The notes under the pieces are model-generated. The model saw nothing but the letters and a program-made list of their open reading frames with translations, searched no databases and was not told the DNA's origin. Below, piece after piece: positions 27,649 through 35,730 of a stretch of DNA of 64,000 nucleotides. Every line of letters starts with the position of its first letter. The stretch's first letter is position 1. Origin of the DNA: Novosphingobium fuchskuhlense (lineage in GTDB: Bacteria; Pseudomonadota; Alphaproteobacteria; Sphingomonadales; Sphingomonadaceae); NCBI RefSeq assembly GCF_001519075.1, contig NZ_KQ954245.1:659552-723551 (forward strand). The letters are read 5' to 3'. The position numbers and the translations under genes are program-made.

Positions 27649-28263
27649 TCAGTAGCCCATAAGGCTGAGCACTTCTTTGCGGCTGCGGTTGTCCTCAAGG
27701 AACGTGCCCATCAGCCGACTCGTCACCATGCCAACGCCCGGGGTGCGCACGCCGCGTCCGGTCATGCAACCATGCTGTGCCTCGATCACCACCGCAACGC
27801 CATGCGGCTTGAGGTTGTCCCAGATGCACCGGGCAACTTCTGCCGTGAGCCGCTCCTGAATCTGCAGCCGCCGCGCAAAGGCATTCAGCACGCGTGCCAG
27901 CTTCGAAATGCCAACCACCTTGTCGCGCGGCAAATAGGCGATCGCAGCCTTGCCGATGATTGGCGCCATGTGATGCTCGCAATGCGATTGGAACGGGATG
28001 TCCTTCAACAGCACGAGTTCGTTGTAGCCGCCCACTTCCTCGAACTGGCGCGCAAGGTGCGACGCCGGATCCTCGCCATAGCCCTGACAATATTCCTTCC
28101 ACGCGCGGGCCACACGGCGGGGCGTATCGATCAGACCCTCACGGTCCGGATCATCTCCCGACCAGCGGATGAGCGTACGGATAGCCTCCTGAACATCTGC
28201 CGGAACGGGAATCTTGCCCACTTCGCCGGCGTCATCGTCGTCGAGCCCATGATGGACGTCCAT
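27649..28263 (-). CDS. folE: GTP cyclohydrolase I
   Basis: Converts GTP to 7,8-dihydroneopterin triphosphate, the first step to tetrahydrofolate (and, through related enzymes, queuosine). 204 residues. Zinc ligands and catalytic His are in FQSHCEHHMAPI and QHGCMTGRGV; TPRRVARAW and LQIQERLT are also conserved. The start MDVHHGLDDDD is supported by AGGAG about 9 nt upstream. An in-frame extension upstream overlaps the ftsB-like gene and is rejected. Confidence 0.97.
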   Translation of the reverse strand: MDVHHGLDDDDAGEVGKIPVPADVQEAIRTLIRWSGDDPDREGLIDTPRRVARAWKEYCQGYGEDPASHLARQFEEVGGYNELVLLKDIPFQSHCEHHMAPIIGKAAIAYLPRDKVVGISKLARVLNAFARRLQIQERLTAEVARCIWDNLKPHGVAVVIEAQHGCMTGRGVRTPGVGMVTSRLMGTFLEDNRSRKEVLSLMGY

Positions 28264-28312
28264 GGTAGAGAATACTCCTGGGAGTGCGCACGCGGCGGGC
28301 GTGCCTGACGCC

Positions 28313-28624
28313 CTACTTGCGCTGGATAACGAGCTCGTCCGGATGCGCGACGTTAAGGTCCGAACGCAGCAATTCGCCAACCAGATCGGGATCGGCGTGG
28401 CGCGGATCGAGCAGGCTTACCCGGTTGCGCAAGCGATCACGTTCCGCTTCAAGCTGCTTGACCTCTACCTGACGCTGTTCAAGCAGGCGAGCGTTCTCTG
28501 TCCACGCCAGCACACCGCTCGGGCCCGCGAGTGCTACTGCCCCAAGTACGAGCAGAGCGACCAGGGCGAAGCTCTGCGTGAGGCTTTCGCGCGGCAGCTT
28601 CAGATTGGACTTGCGGCGTTTCAT
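28313..28624 (-). CDS. FtsB/DivIC-family septum formation initiator
   Basis: A 103-residue bitopic membrane protein. A short basic cytoplasmic tail (MKRRKSNLKLPRES) is followed by one transmembrane helix (about 19-40) and a periplasmic coiled coil (LLEQRQVEVKQLEAERDRLRNR in pieces), ending with the family-typical DLVGELLRSDLNVAHPDELVI. FtsB links FtsL and FtsQ in the divisome. In alphaproteobacteria ftsB often lies near metabolic rather than dcw genes, as here just before folE. Confidence 0.88.
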   Translation of the reverse strand: MKRRKSNLKLPRESLTQSFALVALLVLGAVALAGPSGVLAWTENARLLEQRQVEVKQLEAERDRLRNRVSLLDPRHADPDLVGELLRSDLNVAHPDELVIQRK

Positions 28625-28691
28625 CGCGTCGACAGAATCACACTTGCCCCGGCGTTTCAACCGGAAAAGCAGATTTACAGCAAATGGATCG

Positions 28692-30251
28692 CTATTGCGC
28701 TGCCATTCCGAATGCCGGGAGTGGCATCCGGTCGCGCAGGCTCGTCCCGTTGCCATCGTTGCCTGTTGCGTCGGAATCAATCGCAGTGCCGCCAGAACCG
28801 TTGCTCGACGTCGCGGAAACACGGGTGAGGCCCGACGTCAGGCGCACATCGGGCCCGCGATCGACACTGCCCGATTGCATATTCGCCGCCACCACCGACC
28901 GTTCATACTGCGAAAGCCGGCTTCGGCGGTCATCTCCCAGCGGCTGCGCAGGGCGCGCACTGCGACCGGGCAACAACGGTACCTGATCAGCACGACCTGC
29001 CTTCGGATCGATTGCAGCGAGCGACCGGCGGTTGGAAGGTTGGCCGAGACCATGCTCGCGGGGCACGGACGGACGGTCAAGCAGCGCAAGCCGGGGCGGC
29101 GAAGCGATCGTTGCGGCCGCTACCGTATTCTCCGAAGGCTTGCCGGCTGGTGCGGGCGAAGCGGCGGCAACGGGCGGCGTCGCAGGAGCAGAAGCGGCGG
29201 ACGGCGCCACATTCTGCCGCAGAACAACATGGGCCGGTTTTGCCGCCGGCGGTGCCGCTGCGGGCGAAGACGAAGGTTCGGCGGCAGCGAGCGCTGCGAC
29301 TTTTGCCGGCACAGTAACCGGCAGAGCTGCCGCGGCGGGCTGAACAGCAGCCGTGCGCGGCATTGCAGCAGGACGACCGGCAAGCTCGGGCGGCAAAGCC
29401 TCGGCGTAGTCCCATGCCGAGGCGGGACGGTGCATCGCGGCGTGGACGTCGGTAGTCAGCGCGGTGGTGCGCGGGCCGGGCCGCATGACTGGTATTGCCA
29501 GCGAAATCTGGACCGTCTGCGGTGCGGCGGGCTGCTGCGCAACCGGTGCCATCACGGGCATGGGACGCGATGCAGGCGCGCCGCTGGCAATGCGAACCGG
29601 TGTAAGCAGACCAGCTGCGGGCTCCGCACGCTGCGTGCCGGATGACGATACGTTCGCGCCCACACTCTTTGCCGGCGCCGGCTTACCAAACGCCGGCTTT
29701 TCGGAAAGCCGCTTTTCCGGCAAAGCCGTGTTCGCCGCCAACGCCGTCGGTGTCGCCACGCGCTGGGTCACCGCAGGACGAGAATCCGGATTATCATGAG
29801 CTCCGGCTGCGAACGAAAACCCCTTTGCAGAATCCCCCGGCACCGCGGCAACTTGCGTTGGAGCGATTGCATCGACCGCGGTCTGGGTCCTCGCATCTCG
29901 GCGATGACGCGGCTGAGGATTCGCCAAAGCGTGGCTTGGCGCAAGATCGCGTAGGCCGGGTTCGGCAAAGCCGAATGCCGGCTCGGGGAGCGCCGCAGGG
30001 CGAAACCGTTGCGGTTGGCGGGTATCAGGCTTGTGGCCCGGATCGGGCGCCGCGGAAATCACCTGCTCTGAAGACGCGGTGCGCAAGAGCAGCCCGGCGC
30101 CGATCAGAACCGACGCAAACCGAAGCGCACTGACTGTCATCGCGCGCAGGGGGTGAAGGTCGCGCACGGCACGCGCAGTACCTTGCGATTCGTCGCCAGG
30201 CAGACCTGCTTCTCCCGCGATTTCAGACCCTTGCACCATTGCGCTACGCAC
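28692..30251 (-). CDS. hypothetical Ala/Pro-rich membrane-anchored or exported protein
   Basis: No recognised domain in 519 residues. Near the N-terminus, MTVSALRFASVLIGAGLLL is a signal anchor or signal peptide; this Met (start near 30140) or one at 30239 could be the true start. The rest is low-complexity Ala/Pro/Ser with few aromatic residues, resembling a periplasm-spanning or surface-exposed disordered region. GC-rich third codon positions support coding in this frame over the Arg-rich frames on the other strand. It lies 67 bp upstream of the ftsB-like gene on the same strand, so a cell-envelope role is possible. Confidence 0.6.
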   Translation of the reverse strand: MRSAMVQGSEIAGEAGLPGDESQGTARAVRDLHPLRAMTVSALRFASVLIGAGLLLRTASSEQVISAAPDPGHKPDTRQPQRFRPAALPEPAFGFAEPGLRDLAPSHALANPQPRHRRDARTQTAVDAIAPTQVAAVPGDSAKGFSFAAGAHDNPDSRPAVTQRVATPTALAANTALPEKRLSEKPAFGKPAPAKSVGANVSSSGTQRAEPAAGLLTPVRIASGAPASRPMPVMAPVAQQPAAPQTVQISLAIPVMRPGPRTTALTTDVHAAMHRPASAWDYAEALPPELAGRPAAMPRTAAVQPAAAALPVTVPAKVAALAAAEPSSSPAAAPPAAKPAHVVLRQNVAPSAASAPATPPVAAASPAPAGKPSENTVAAATIASPPRLALLDRPSVPREHGLGQPSNRRSLAAIDPKAGRADQVPLLPGRSARPAQPLGDDRRSRLSQYERSVVAANMQSGSVDRGPDVRLTSGLTRVSATSSNGSGGTAIDSDATGNDGNGTSLRDRMPLPAFGMAAQ

Positions 30252-30617
30252 CCAGATCGCCGCCGAGACGTAATTTGCCCGCGACTAAGTTTTAACGCGT
30301 AGCCGATTCGCATGAGTCATTTATGACAAACTCGTCATTAACCTCGATTCTGATAGGCAGATTGAATCCGCGTTGTTGATCCGGCCTCGCTGAAGTGCGG
30401 GAGGCATATCCATTTTGGCAAACATAGGCGGGCTGCCATACCAACAACGACAATTCGAGCCAGCGCCTTCCACGCTGATCTGCGGGATAGTACCGAGATG
30501 GCCGCATGCCGCAAAATCCGCTCGGTTCGTTTGCCCACCATTTGGGATCAGAACGGCGCGGCACTGGCGGCTGCCGGCTTCCTGCTCTAGGGCAGCGACC
30601 GTTCGCACGATAAGGGG
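30252..30617. other. intergenic region with GTCAT/ATGAC repeats
   Basis: Divergent spacer between the Ala/Pro-rich gene and the thioesterase gene, with no gene I can support. Near the minus-strand gene it holds three related pentamers, GTCAT (30316-30320), ATGAC (30323-30327) and GTCAT (30334-30338), giving two overlapping inverted repeats in an AT-rich patch; a regulator site or promoter is possible. An AAGGGG element just before 30618 is spaced for a start at the second Met (30630) of the thioesterase. Confidence 0.35.
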
Positions 30618-31091
30618 ATGACCGAAGGCATGACCATCGCCGCGCCGCCATTCGCGGGGAAGCTCGAACCCGCCGCCGATCCGGCCTGGGCTGGCTGGTA
30701 CCACTGGTCGGGCAACGACCCGTTCGAGGACGACGTCGGGCCGTTCTATGTCCGCCGGGATGACCGCGGCGTTGTGACCGGCTTCCGTCCGGTAGCCAGG
30801 AACTGCAACGCCCATGGCAGCATCCACGGCGGCTGCATGATGACCTTTGGCGATTTTTCGCTGTTCATGATCGCCAGCGCCACCGGCGAGGAAATGAGCG
30901 GCGTGACGGTGACATTCAATTGCGAATTCGTGGGACCCGCGCGCGCCGGTCAACTGCTGGAAGCGAGAGGCGACGTTATCCGCGCGGGGCGCAGTCTCGT
31001 TTTTGCCCGGGGCCTCATCACGGCCGACGGCGAGCCGGCCATGGCCTTCTCCGGCACGTTCAAGCGCGTCGGTCCAAAGCTCGGAGCCTGA
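30618..31091 (+). CDS. PaaI-type hotdog-fold thioesterase
   Basis: A 157-residue acyl-CoA thioesterase. The family signature HGSIHGGCMMTFGDF carries the HGG loop and the Asp that acts in catalysis; GVTVTFNCEFVGPARAG is the next conserved strand. The true start may be the internal ATG four codons in (30630), which has better spacing to an AAGGGG element. The substrate is not predictable; many members hydrolyse aromatic or medium-chain acyl-CoAs. Confidence 0.88.
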   Translation: MTEGMTIAAPPFAGKLEPAADPAWAGWYHWSGNDPFEDDVGPFYVRRDDRGVVTGFRPVARNCNAHGSIHGGCMMTFGDFSLFMIASATGEEMSGVTVTFNCEFVGPARAGQLLEARGDVIRAGRSLVFARGLITADGEPAMAFSGTFKRVGPKLGA

Positions 31092-31129
31092 GCGCGTCGG
31101 AGGAGGCTCTGCCCCCTCCCCGCACCTGA

Positions 31130-31429
31130 TCAGCCGATGCGCTTGCCCGTCATCGGAAAGCTGCCGAACATTCCGGCGGTTACGGTACCGGTCAGTGCAT
31201 CGCCTTCGATCGTCGCAGTGCAGTCGAGCTTCATCGGCATCGGAACGGTGATGTTGCTTGACCAACTGATCGTGTTGCCATCAACCGTGCCGCCAGTGAT
31301 CTCCATGTTGCCCATGGGGCCGGAATTACTGCCGCTGAAGCTGCTGCCGTCGACATCAACAGTGAGGATCGAGGTTTGATCGCCCATCGGCGAATGGGTC
31401 ACGCATTCAAACTTGCCGGCAACAGACAT
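31130..31429 (-). CDS. small conserved hypothetical protein, calycin-like
   Basis: A 99-residue protein without signal peptide. It has repeated beta-hairpins (GKFECVTHSPMGDQTSILTV, then DGNTISWSSNITVPMPMKLD) and ends GMFGSFPMTGKRIG. Close relatives occur widely in sphingomonads and appear to form a small beta-barrel, but no function is known to me. Start supported by AGGGAGAG about 6 nt upstream; the ATG six codons earlier is less well placed. It is convergent with the thioesterase gene. Confidence 0.8.
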   Translation of the reverse strand: MSVAGKFECVTHSPMGDQTSILTVDVDGSSFSGSNSGPMGNMEITGGTVDGNTISWSSNITVPMPMKLDCTATIEGDALTGTVTAGMFGSFPMTGKRIG

Positions 31430-31544
31430 AAAACTCTCCCTTCTCATCCAAAGACGAGGGAACCACTTTGCCTACATTGGTGTCAATAGGATTACTCAAG
31501 AGCCGACCGCGCCCCAAGCACAGTTGACCTCGGCTCTGCGAAGC

Positions 31545-33335
31545 ATGACATTGCCAACGGTGAGCTCTCCCCATCCCGCCTCGATCCTTCACGACGGCTT
31601 CCTGCTGCTCGGCTTCGCGCTGGCCTTCGTGCTGCTGTTCCGCCGCCTCGGCCTTGGTGCCACGCTGGGGTATCTCCTCGCGGGCGCGGTGCTGGGCCCC
31701 TTCGTTCTGAACCTCGTCGGCGATGCCGAACAGAAGCTGGGTTTTGCGGAACTCGGCATCACCTTGCTGCTGTTCCTCGTAGGGCTTGAACTCGATCCGT
31801 CGAAGCTGTGGAAGATGAAGCGCGATATCCTCGGGCTTGGTTTGCTGCAGGTCTCGATCTGCGGGCTCGCGCTTGCCGGTGCGATCATGCTGACCACAAA
31901 CTTTTCGCCTGCTGCCGCGCTGGCGCTGGGTCTGCCTCTGGCGCTGTCCTCCACGGCACAGGTCCTGCCGATGCTGCAGTCATCAGGCCGCCTTAAGACG
32001 CGCTTCGGCGAGCGGGCGTTTTCCATCCTGCTGTTTCAGGATCTCTCGATCATCCCGCTGATCACAATCATCACGGCGCTCAGCCGAAATCCGGCCGATG
32101 CGGGAGGCCCTCCGGGCTGGCTGCTCGCCGTCGAAACCGTGGGCGCGATCGCCGGGCTGGTGGCTGCAGGCCGCTTCCTGATCCGTCCGCTATTTCGCCT
32201 GATCGGCAATCTCGGCGAGCGCGAAATGTTCGTTGTCGCCGCGCTGTTCACCGTATTGGCGGCTGGCGCGGTCATGGAACTACTCGGGCTTTCGACCGCG
32301 CTCGGTGCCTTCATCGCAGGCGTCATGCTGGCGGACAGCCCCTACCGCCACGAACTCGAAGCCGATGTCGAACCGTTCCGCTCGATCCTGCTCGGCCTGT
32401 TCTTCCTCGCGGTGGGCATGATGCTCGATCTCGGCGCGATTGCCCGCGATCCGCTGTTCGTGCTGTCGATGGCGCTCATGCTGATCACGGTGAAAGCCGC
32501 GGTCATGTTTGGCCTTGCGAGGCTGTTCGGCGTGCCCTGGCGCGGAGCGCTCGCCCTTGGCCTGCTGCTCAGCCAGGGCGGCGAATTCGGATTTGTCCTC
32601 TTTGCCCAGGCCAGCCATGCGCTGCTGATCGCACCAGAAGCCGCCAGCCTGTTCGGCGCGGTTGTCACGCTCTCCATGGCGACAACGCCGTTTCTGATGA
32701 TGGCGACGCGCCGCTTCCGGGCCGAGCCGGTGCCCAAAACCGCCGCCACTCGCGAGGGCCCCAGCAACGACGGGGCCAATGCCCTGATCGTCGGCTATGG
32801 ACGGTTCGGGCAGGCGGCCGGTCAGGTCCTGCAGGCCGCCGGCATCACGGTCACGCTGATCGACACCGATGTCGAAATGATCGATGTGGCAGGCACGTTC
32901 GGTGCCAAGGTCTATTTCGGTGACGGCACGAGGATCGACATGCTGCGGCAGGCCGGCGCAGCCGCGGCCGAAATGATCCTGTTTTGCATCGATGGCGATC
33001 AGCTCGATGCCGCCATGCTCGCCGCCGTGCACGAAGCCTTCCCGCGGGCTGCTGTCTTCGTCCGTGCGTTCGATCGCCGCGCGATGATCAAGCTGCGCGA
33101 TGCCCCTGCCACGCTTCTGGTGCGCGAAACGTTCGAATCCGCCATCGCGATGGCCCGCGCCGCGCTCGACAATGCCGGGCTCAGCAACGAGGCGATCACT
33201 CGTGCCGAAACCCTGTTTCGCGCACGCGACAACGAGCGGCTTTTGCTACAGATCGGAGCCGGCGATCCCCGCGTCGCCCGCGACCGCATCCTAACCGCGC
33301 CCGAGCCGCAGGAAATGAACGGCGAGCCCGGCTAG
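31545..33335 (+). CDS. Kef-type CPA2 monovalent cation:proton antiporter
   Basis: A 596-residue inner-membrane transporter. About 12 transmembrane helices (residues 15-385) form a Na_H_Exchanger domain with GLELDPSKLWKM, LSSTAQVLPML and SQGGEFGFVLFAQ. A cytoplasmic TrkA-N Rossmann domain follows (about 410-525) with GYGRFGQAAGQVL. The layout is that of KefB/KefC, which exchange K+ for H+ under electrophile stress. No KefF/KefG-like ancillary gene is nearby. Start MTLPTVSSPHP chosen because upstream in-frame codons read into the neighbour's promoter. Confidence 0.9.
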   Translation: MTLPTVSSPHPASILHDGFLLLGFALAFVLLFRRLGLGATLGYLLAGAVLGPFVLNLVGDAEQKLGFAELGITLLLFLVGLELDPSKLWKMKRDILGLGLLQVSICGLALAGAIMLTTNFSPAAALALGLPLALSSTAQVLPMLQSSGRLKTRFGERAFSILLFQDLSIIPLITIITALSRNPADAGGPPGWLLAVETVGAIAGLVAAGRFLIRPLFRLIGNLGEREMFVVAALFTVLAAGAVMELLGLSTALGAFIAGVMLADSPYRHELEADVEPFRSILLGLFFLAVGMMLDLGAIARDPLFVLSMALMLITVKAAVMFGLARLFGVPWRGALALGLLLSQGGEFGFVLFAQASHALLIAPEAASLFGAVVTLSMATTPFLMMATRRFRAEPVPKTAATREGPSNDGANALIVGYGRFGQAAGQVLQAAGITVTLIDTDVEMIDVAGTFGAKVYFGDGTRIDMLRQAGAAAAEMILFCIDGDQLDAAMLAAVHEAFPRAAVFVRAFDRRAMIKLRDAPATLLVRETFESAIAMARAALDNAGLSNEAITRAETLFRARDNERLLLQIGAGDPRVARDRILTAPEPQEMNGEPG

Positions 33336-33363
33336 AACAGATGCCGGGCTAAGTAGTTGCACT

Positions 33364-33427
33364 TGCATGGACATTCCCATGCAGCGGCATCATTTTCCCG
33401 ATGCAGATGCATGGGCTTTTCCATGCG
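33364..33427 (+). promoter_or_regulatory. twin inverted-repeat operator upstream of the marR-type gene
   Basis: Two inverted repeats with the same half-site and spacing: TGCATGG-N6-CCATGCA (33364-33383) and TGCATGG-N6-CCATGCG (33408-33427). Their centres are 44 bp apart, about four helical turns, so two dimers could bind the same face of DNA. They lie just upstream of the MarR-family start, which points to autoregulation. Confidence 0.6.
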
Positions 33428-33451
33428 GCCGCATCGAAAGGCTTGCCCGCT

Positions 33452-33892
33452 ATGGCCATGCCCGCCTCCACAACCCTGCTCGCGTGGACCCGCCTGCTTC
33501 GCGCCGCAGATCTTGCCAGCCAGCATTGTGCCGCAACCTTGCGCACGCTCGGCCTGCCACCGCCCGAATGGTACGACGTGCTGCTGGCGATCGAACGGAG
33601 CGGCGCCCTGCGCCCGCGTGACTTGCAGGCGGCTCTGGGAACAGAGCAATATGCCCTCTCCCGCCTCATCGATCGCATGGTCAAGGCCGGGCTCCTGCAG
33701 AGGGTGCCCTGCGCCGAAGATGCGCGTGGCTACCTGCTTCACCTCACCATCGAAGGCCGTGCCATGCGCGCGGCGATGTGGCCGCTTTATGCCGAAGCCA
33801 TCGAAACCGCACTCGGCGCGCGCATCGCGGAAGAGGACTGCACGGTCCTCGCCCGCCTGCTCGCTCCGCTGACGGAACCGATCAGCGCGTAG
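33452..33892 (+). CDS. MarR-family transcriptional regulator
   Basis: A 146-residue winged-helix regulator: helix 1 TLLAWTRLLRAADLAS, wHTH from about residue 40 (WYDVLLAIERSG, LRPRDLQAALGTEQYALSRLIDRMVKAGLL) and the wing RVPCAEDARGYLLHLT. MarR proteins usually bind phenolic or other small ligands and repress nearby genes. Start is one of two close Met codons; an ATG 17 codons upstream would put the operator inside the gene. The 3' end overlaps that of the convergent amidase gene by 11 bp. Confidence 0.87.
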   Translation: MAMPASTTLLAWTRLLRAADLASQHCAATLRTLGLPPPEWYDVLLAIERSGALRPRDLQAALGTEQYALSRLIDRMVKAGLLQRVPCAEDARGYLLHLTIEGRAMRAAMWPLYAEAIETALGARIAEEDCTVLARLLAPLTEPISA

Positions 33893-34523
33893 CGGTCGCG
33901 GCCATCAGCTCGAGCAGGCGGGCCTCGCTGACCACTTCGGCGTACTTCGCCTGAAGGTCGAACAGGTTGGCCTCGTGCGGGGCCGCATGGCGATCACCGC
34001 AGGCATCGCGCACCACGAACGGCAGAAACCCGTTCTGGCAGGCATCAAGCGCGGTCGCCCGCACGCAGCCGGAGGTCGAGACACCCGCAATAACCAGGGT
34101 ATCGACGCCGAGCGAGGTCAGCGTTGCGGCAAGATGCGTCGCGAAGAACGCCGAGGCATAGCGCTTGGTGATCACGAAATCGCGGTCCGCCGGGCTCAGC
34201 TGCGGCGGAAACGCGCCGAGCGGCGATCCTTTCTGGAAGACCGCAAGCGCGGGCACCTTGCGGAAGAACACGCCGCCATCGGCACCGCCGGGCTGGTACT
34301 CCACATTGGTAAAGAGCACCGGCGCACCGATCTGCCGCGCCGCCGCAACAAGCCGCGCCGCACTTGCAACTGCATCCTCAACTCCCGCGTACAGCGGCGA
34401 ACCCGGTTGCAGATAGGCCTCAACCATATCGATCACGATGACAGCGGGGCGAGCGCCGAACGGCAGCGAGCCGTCGAAGGCGCCCGCGTAGTTGCCGGAC
34501 AGGTCGGCCTCGCCCCGCGCCAT
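33882..34523 (-). CDS. isochorismatase-family amidohydrolase (N-carbamoylsarcosine-amidase-like)
   Basis: A 213-residue cysteine hydrolase. The catalytic triad is visible: Asp32 in VIVIDMVEAY, Lys120 in DFVITKRYAS and Cys153 in IAGVSTSGCVRATALDA. The N-terminal extension and the STSGCVRATA loop are closer to N-carbamoylsarcosine amidases than to nicotinamidases. As last gene of an operon with hyuA and hyuB, it could hydrolyse an N-carbamoyl or amide product released by ring opening. Its start overlaps the stop of the CoA-transferase gene. Confidence 0.85.
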   Translation of the reverse strand: MARGEADLSGNYAGAFDGSLPFGARPAVIVIDMVEAYLQPGSPLYAGVEDAVASAARLVAAARQIGAPVLFTNVEYQPGGADGGVFFRKVPALAVFQKGSPLGAFPPQLSPADRDFVITKRYASAFFATHLAATLTSLGVDTLVIAGVSTSGCVRATALDACQNGFLPFVVRDACGDRHAAPHEANLFDLQAKYAEVVSEARLLELMAATATR

Positions 34524-35725
34524 CAGATCACGCCGCCGGCGGAAAGCTCGGCCAGTTCCGCCTCACTCATGCCCAGCAGCCCGCCATAGATTTCGGCATT
34601 GTGCTGCCCAACCGTAGCCGGGGCCGGACGGCGCACGCCGCTTGGCGTGCCCGACAGCTTGGGGAACGCGCCCTGCATCTTCAGCGGTCCGAAGCGCTGG
34701 GTCTCGACCTCGATGATCGCGCCGCGCGCCTCGAAGTGCGGGTCGGCGAGCATGTCGGGCGCGCGGTAGACGCGGCCTGCTGGAATCGAAGCCTCGATCA
34801 TCAGCGCATCGACTTCATCGACCGTCTTGGTCCTGGTCCAGTCGTTGATCAGCGTGTCGATCTCGGTCTGGTTGGCGCCGCGCGCAAGGTGCGTCGCAAA
34901 GCGCGGATCATCGCCGAGTTCGGAGTGCCCCATCACGGAAGCGAGGCGCTTCCAAAGCGAATCCTTGTTCGCCCCGATCATGAACTCGCCGTCCTTGCAA
35001 GAATAGACGTTGGACGGCGCAATGCCCTTGAGGATCGAGCCCGAGCGTTCGCGGATCAGCCCCATGCGGTCGTATTCCGGCACAAGGCCTTCCATCACCT
35101 GCAGAACGCTTTCATAGAGCGCCGCGTCGATCACCTGGCCCTTGCCGGTCTTTTCGCGCACATGGAGCGCGGCGAGCACGCCCATGCAGCCGTAGGTCGC
35201 GGTCAGCGTATCGCCGATGGAAACGCCCATCCGGCTCGGCGGCCGGTCCGGCTCACCAACGATGTAGCGCCACCCGCCCATCGCCTCGCCGATGCCGCCA
35301 AAGCCGGCACGGTCCGAATAGGGCCCATCCTGCCCATAGCCCGACATGCGGGCGATGATGAGGCCGGGCTGCTCGGCGAGCAACACGTCCGGCCCGAGAC
35401 CCCACTTTTCCAGCGTGCCCGGCTTGAAGTTCTCGATCAGCACATCGGCTTCCCGGATCAGCCGTCGGACCAGCGCCTGGCCTTCGGGAATGCGCAGATT
35501 GGCCGAAACCGAGCGCTTGTTGCGCGCGATCACTTCCCACTGCACTTTCTCGTCGCCCTGCCCCCAATCGCGCATCGGGTCGCCGCCGCCTTTACCGTTC
35601 ACATGCGGCGGCTCGACCTTGATGACGTCGGCGCCCATGTCGCCCAGCAACTGGCCACAGAACGGACCCGCCAGCAATTGGCCCAGCTCGACGACACGGA
35701 TATCGTTCAATGCACCTGCATGCAT
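34523..35725 (-). CDS. CaiB/BaiF-family (class III) CoA-transferase
   Basis: A 400-residue enzyme that moves CoA between carboxylic acids. Family features: VVELGQLLAGPFCGQLLGDM near the N-terminus, DVLIENFKPGTLEKWGL, and the likely catalytic Asp172 in GVSIGDTLTA. Start MHAGALNDIRVVE lies 5 bp after hyuB; an upstream ATG in frame would overlap hyuB. In this operon it could activate an acid for the HMG-CoA-lyase-like enzyme upstream. Confidence 0.92.
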   Translation of the reverse strand: MHAGALNDIRVVELGQLLAGPFCGQLLGDMGADVIKVEPPHVNGKGGGDPMRDWGQGDEKVQWEVIARNKRSVSANLRIPEGQALVRRLIREADVLIENFKPGTLEKWGLGPDVLLAEQPGLIIARMSGYGQDGPYSDRAGFGGIGEAMGGWRYIVGEPDRPPSRMGVSIGDTLTATYGCMGVLAALHVREKTGKGQVIDAALYESVLQVMEGLVPEYDRMGLIRERSGSILKGIAPSNVYSCKDGEFMIGANKDSLWKRLASVMGHSELGDDPRFATHLARGANQTEIDTLINDWTRTKTVDEVDALMIEASIPAGRVYRAPDMLADPHFEARGAIIEVETQRFGPLKMQGAFPKLSGTPSGVRRPAPATVGQHNAEIYGGLLGMSEAELAELSAGGVI

Positions 35726-35730
35726 GATCC

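Noticed and set aside
28578..29645. 355-codon Arg-rich plus-strand ORF opposite the Ala/Pro-rich gene
   Set aside because: Arg/Cys/His-rich text with no protein-like pattern; the minus frame has GC-rich third positions and a signal anchor.
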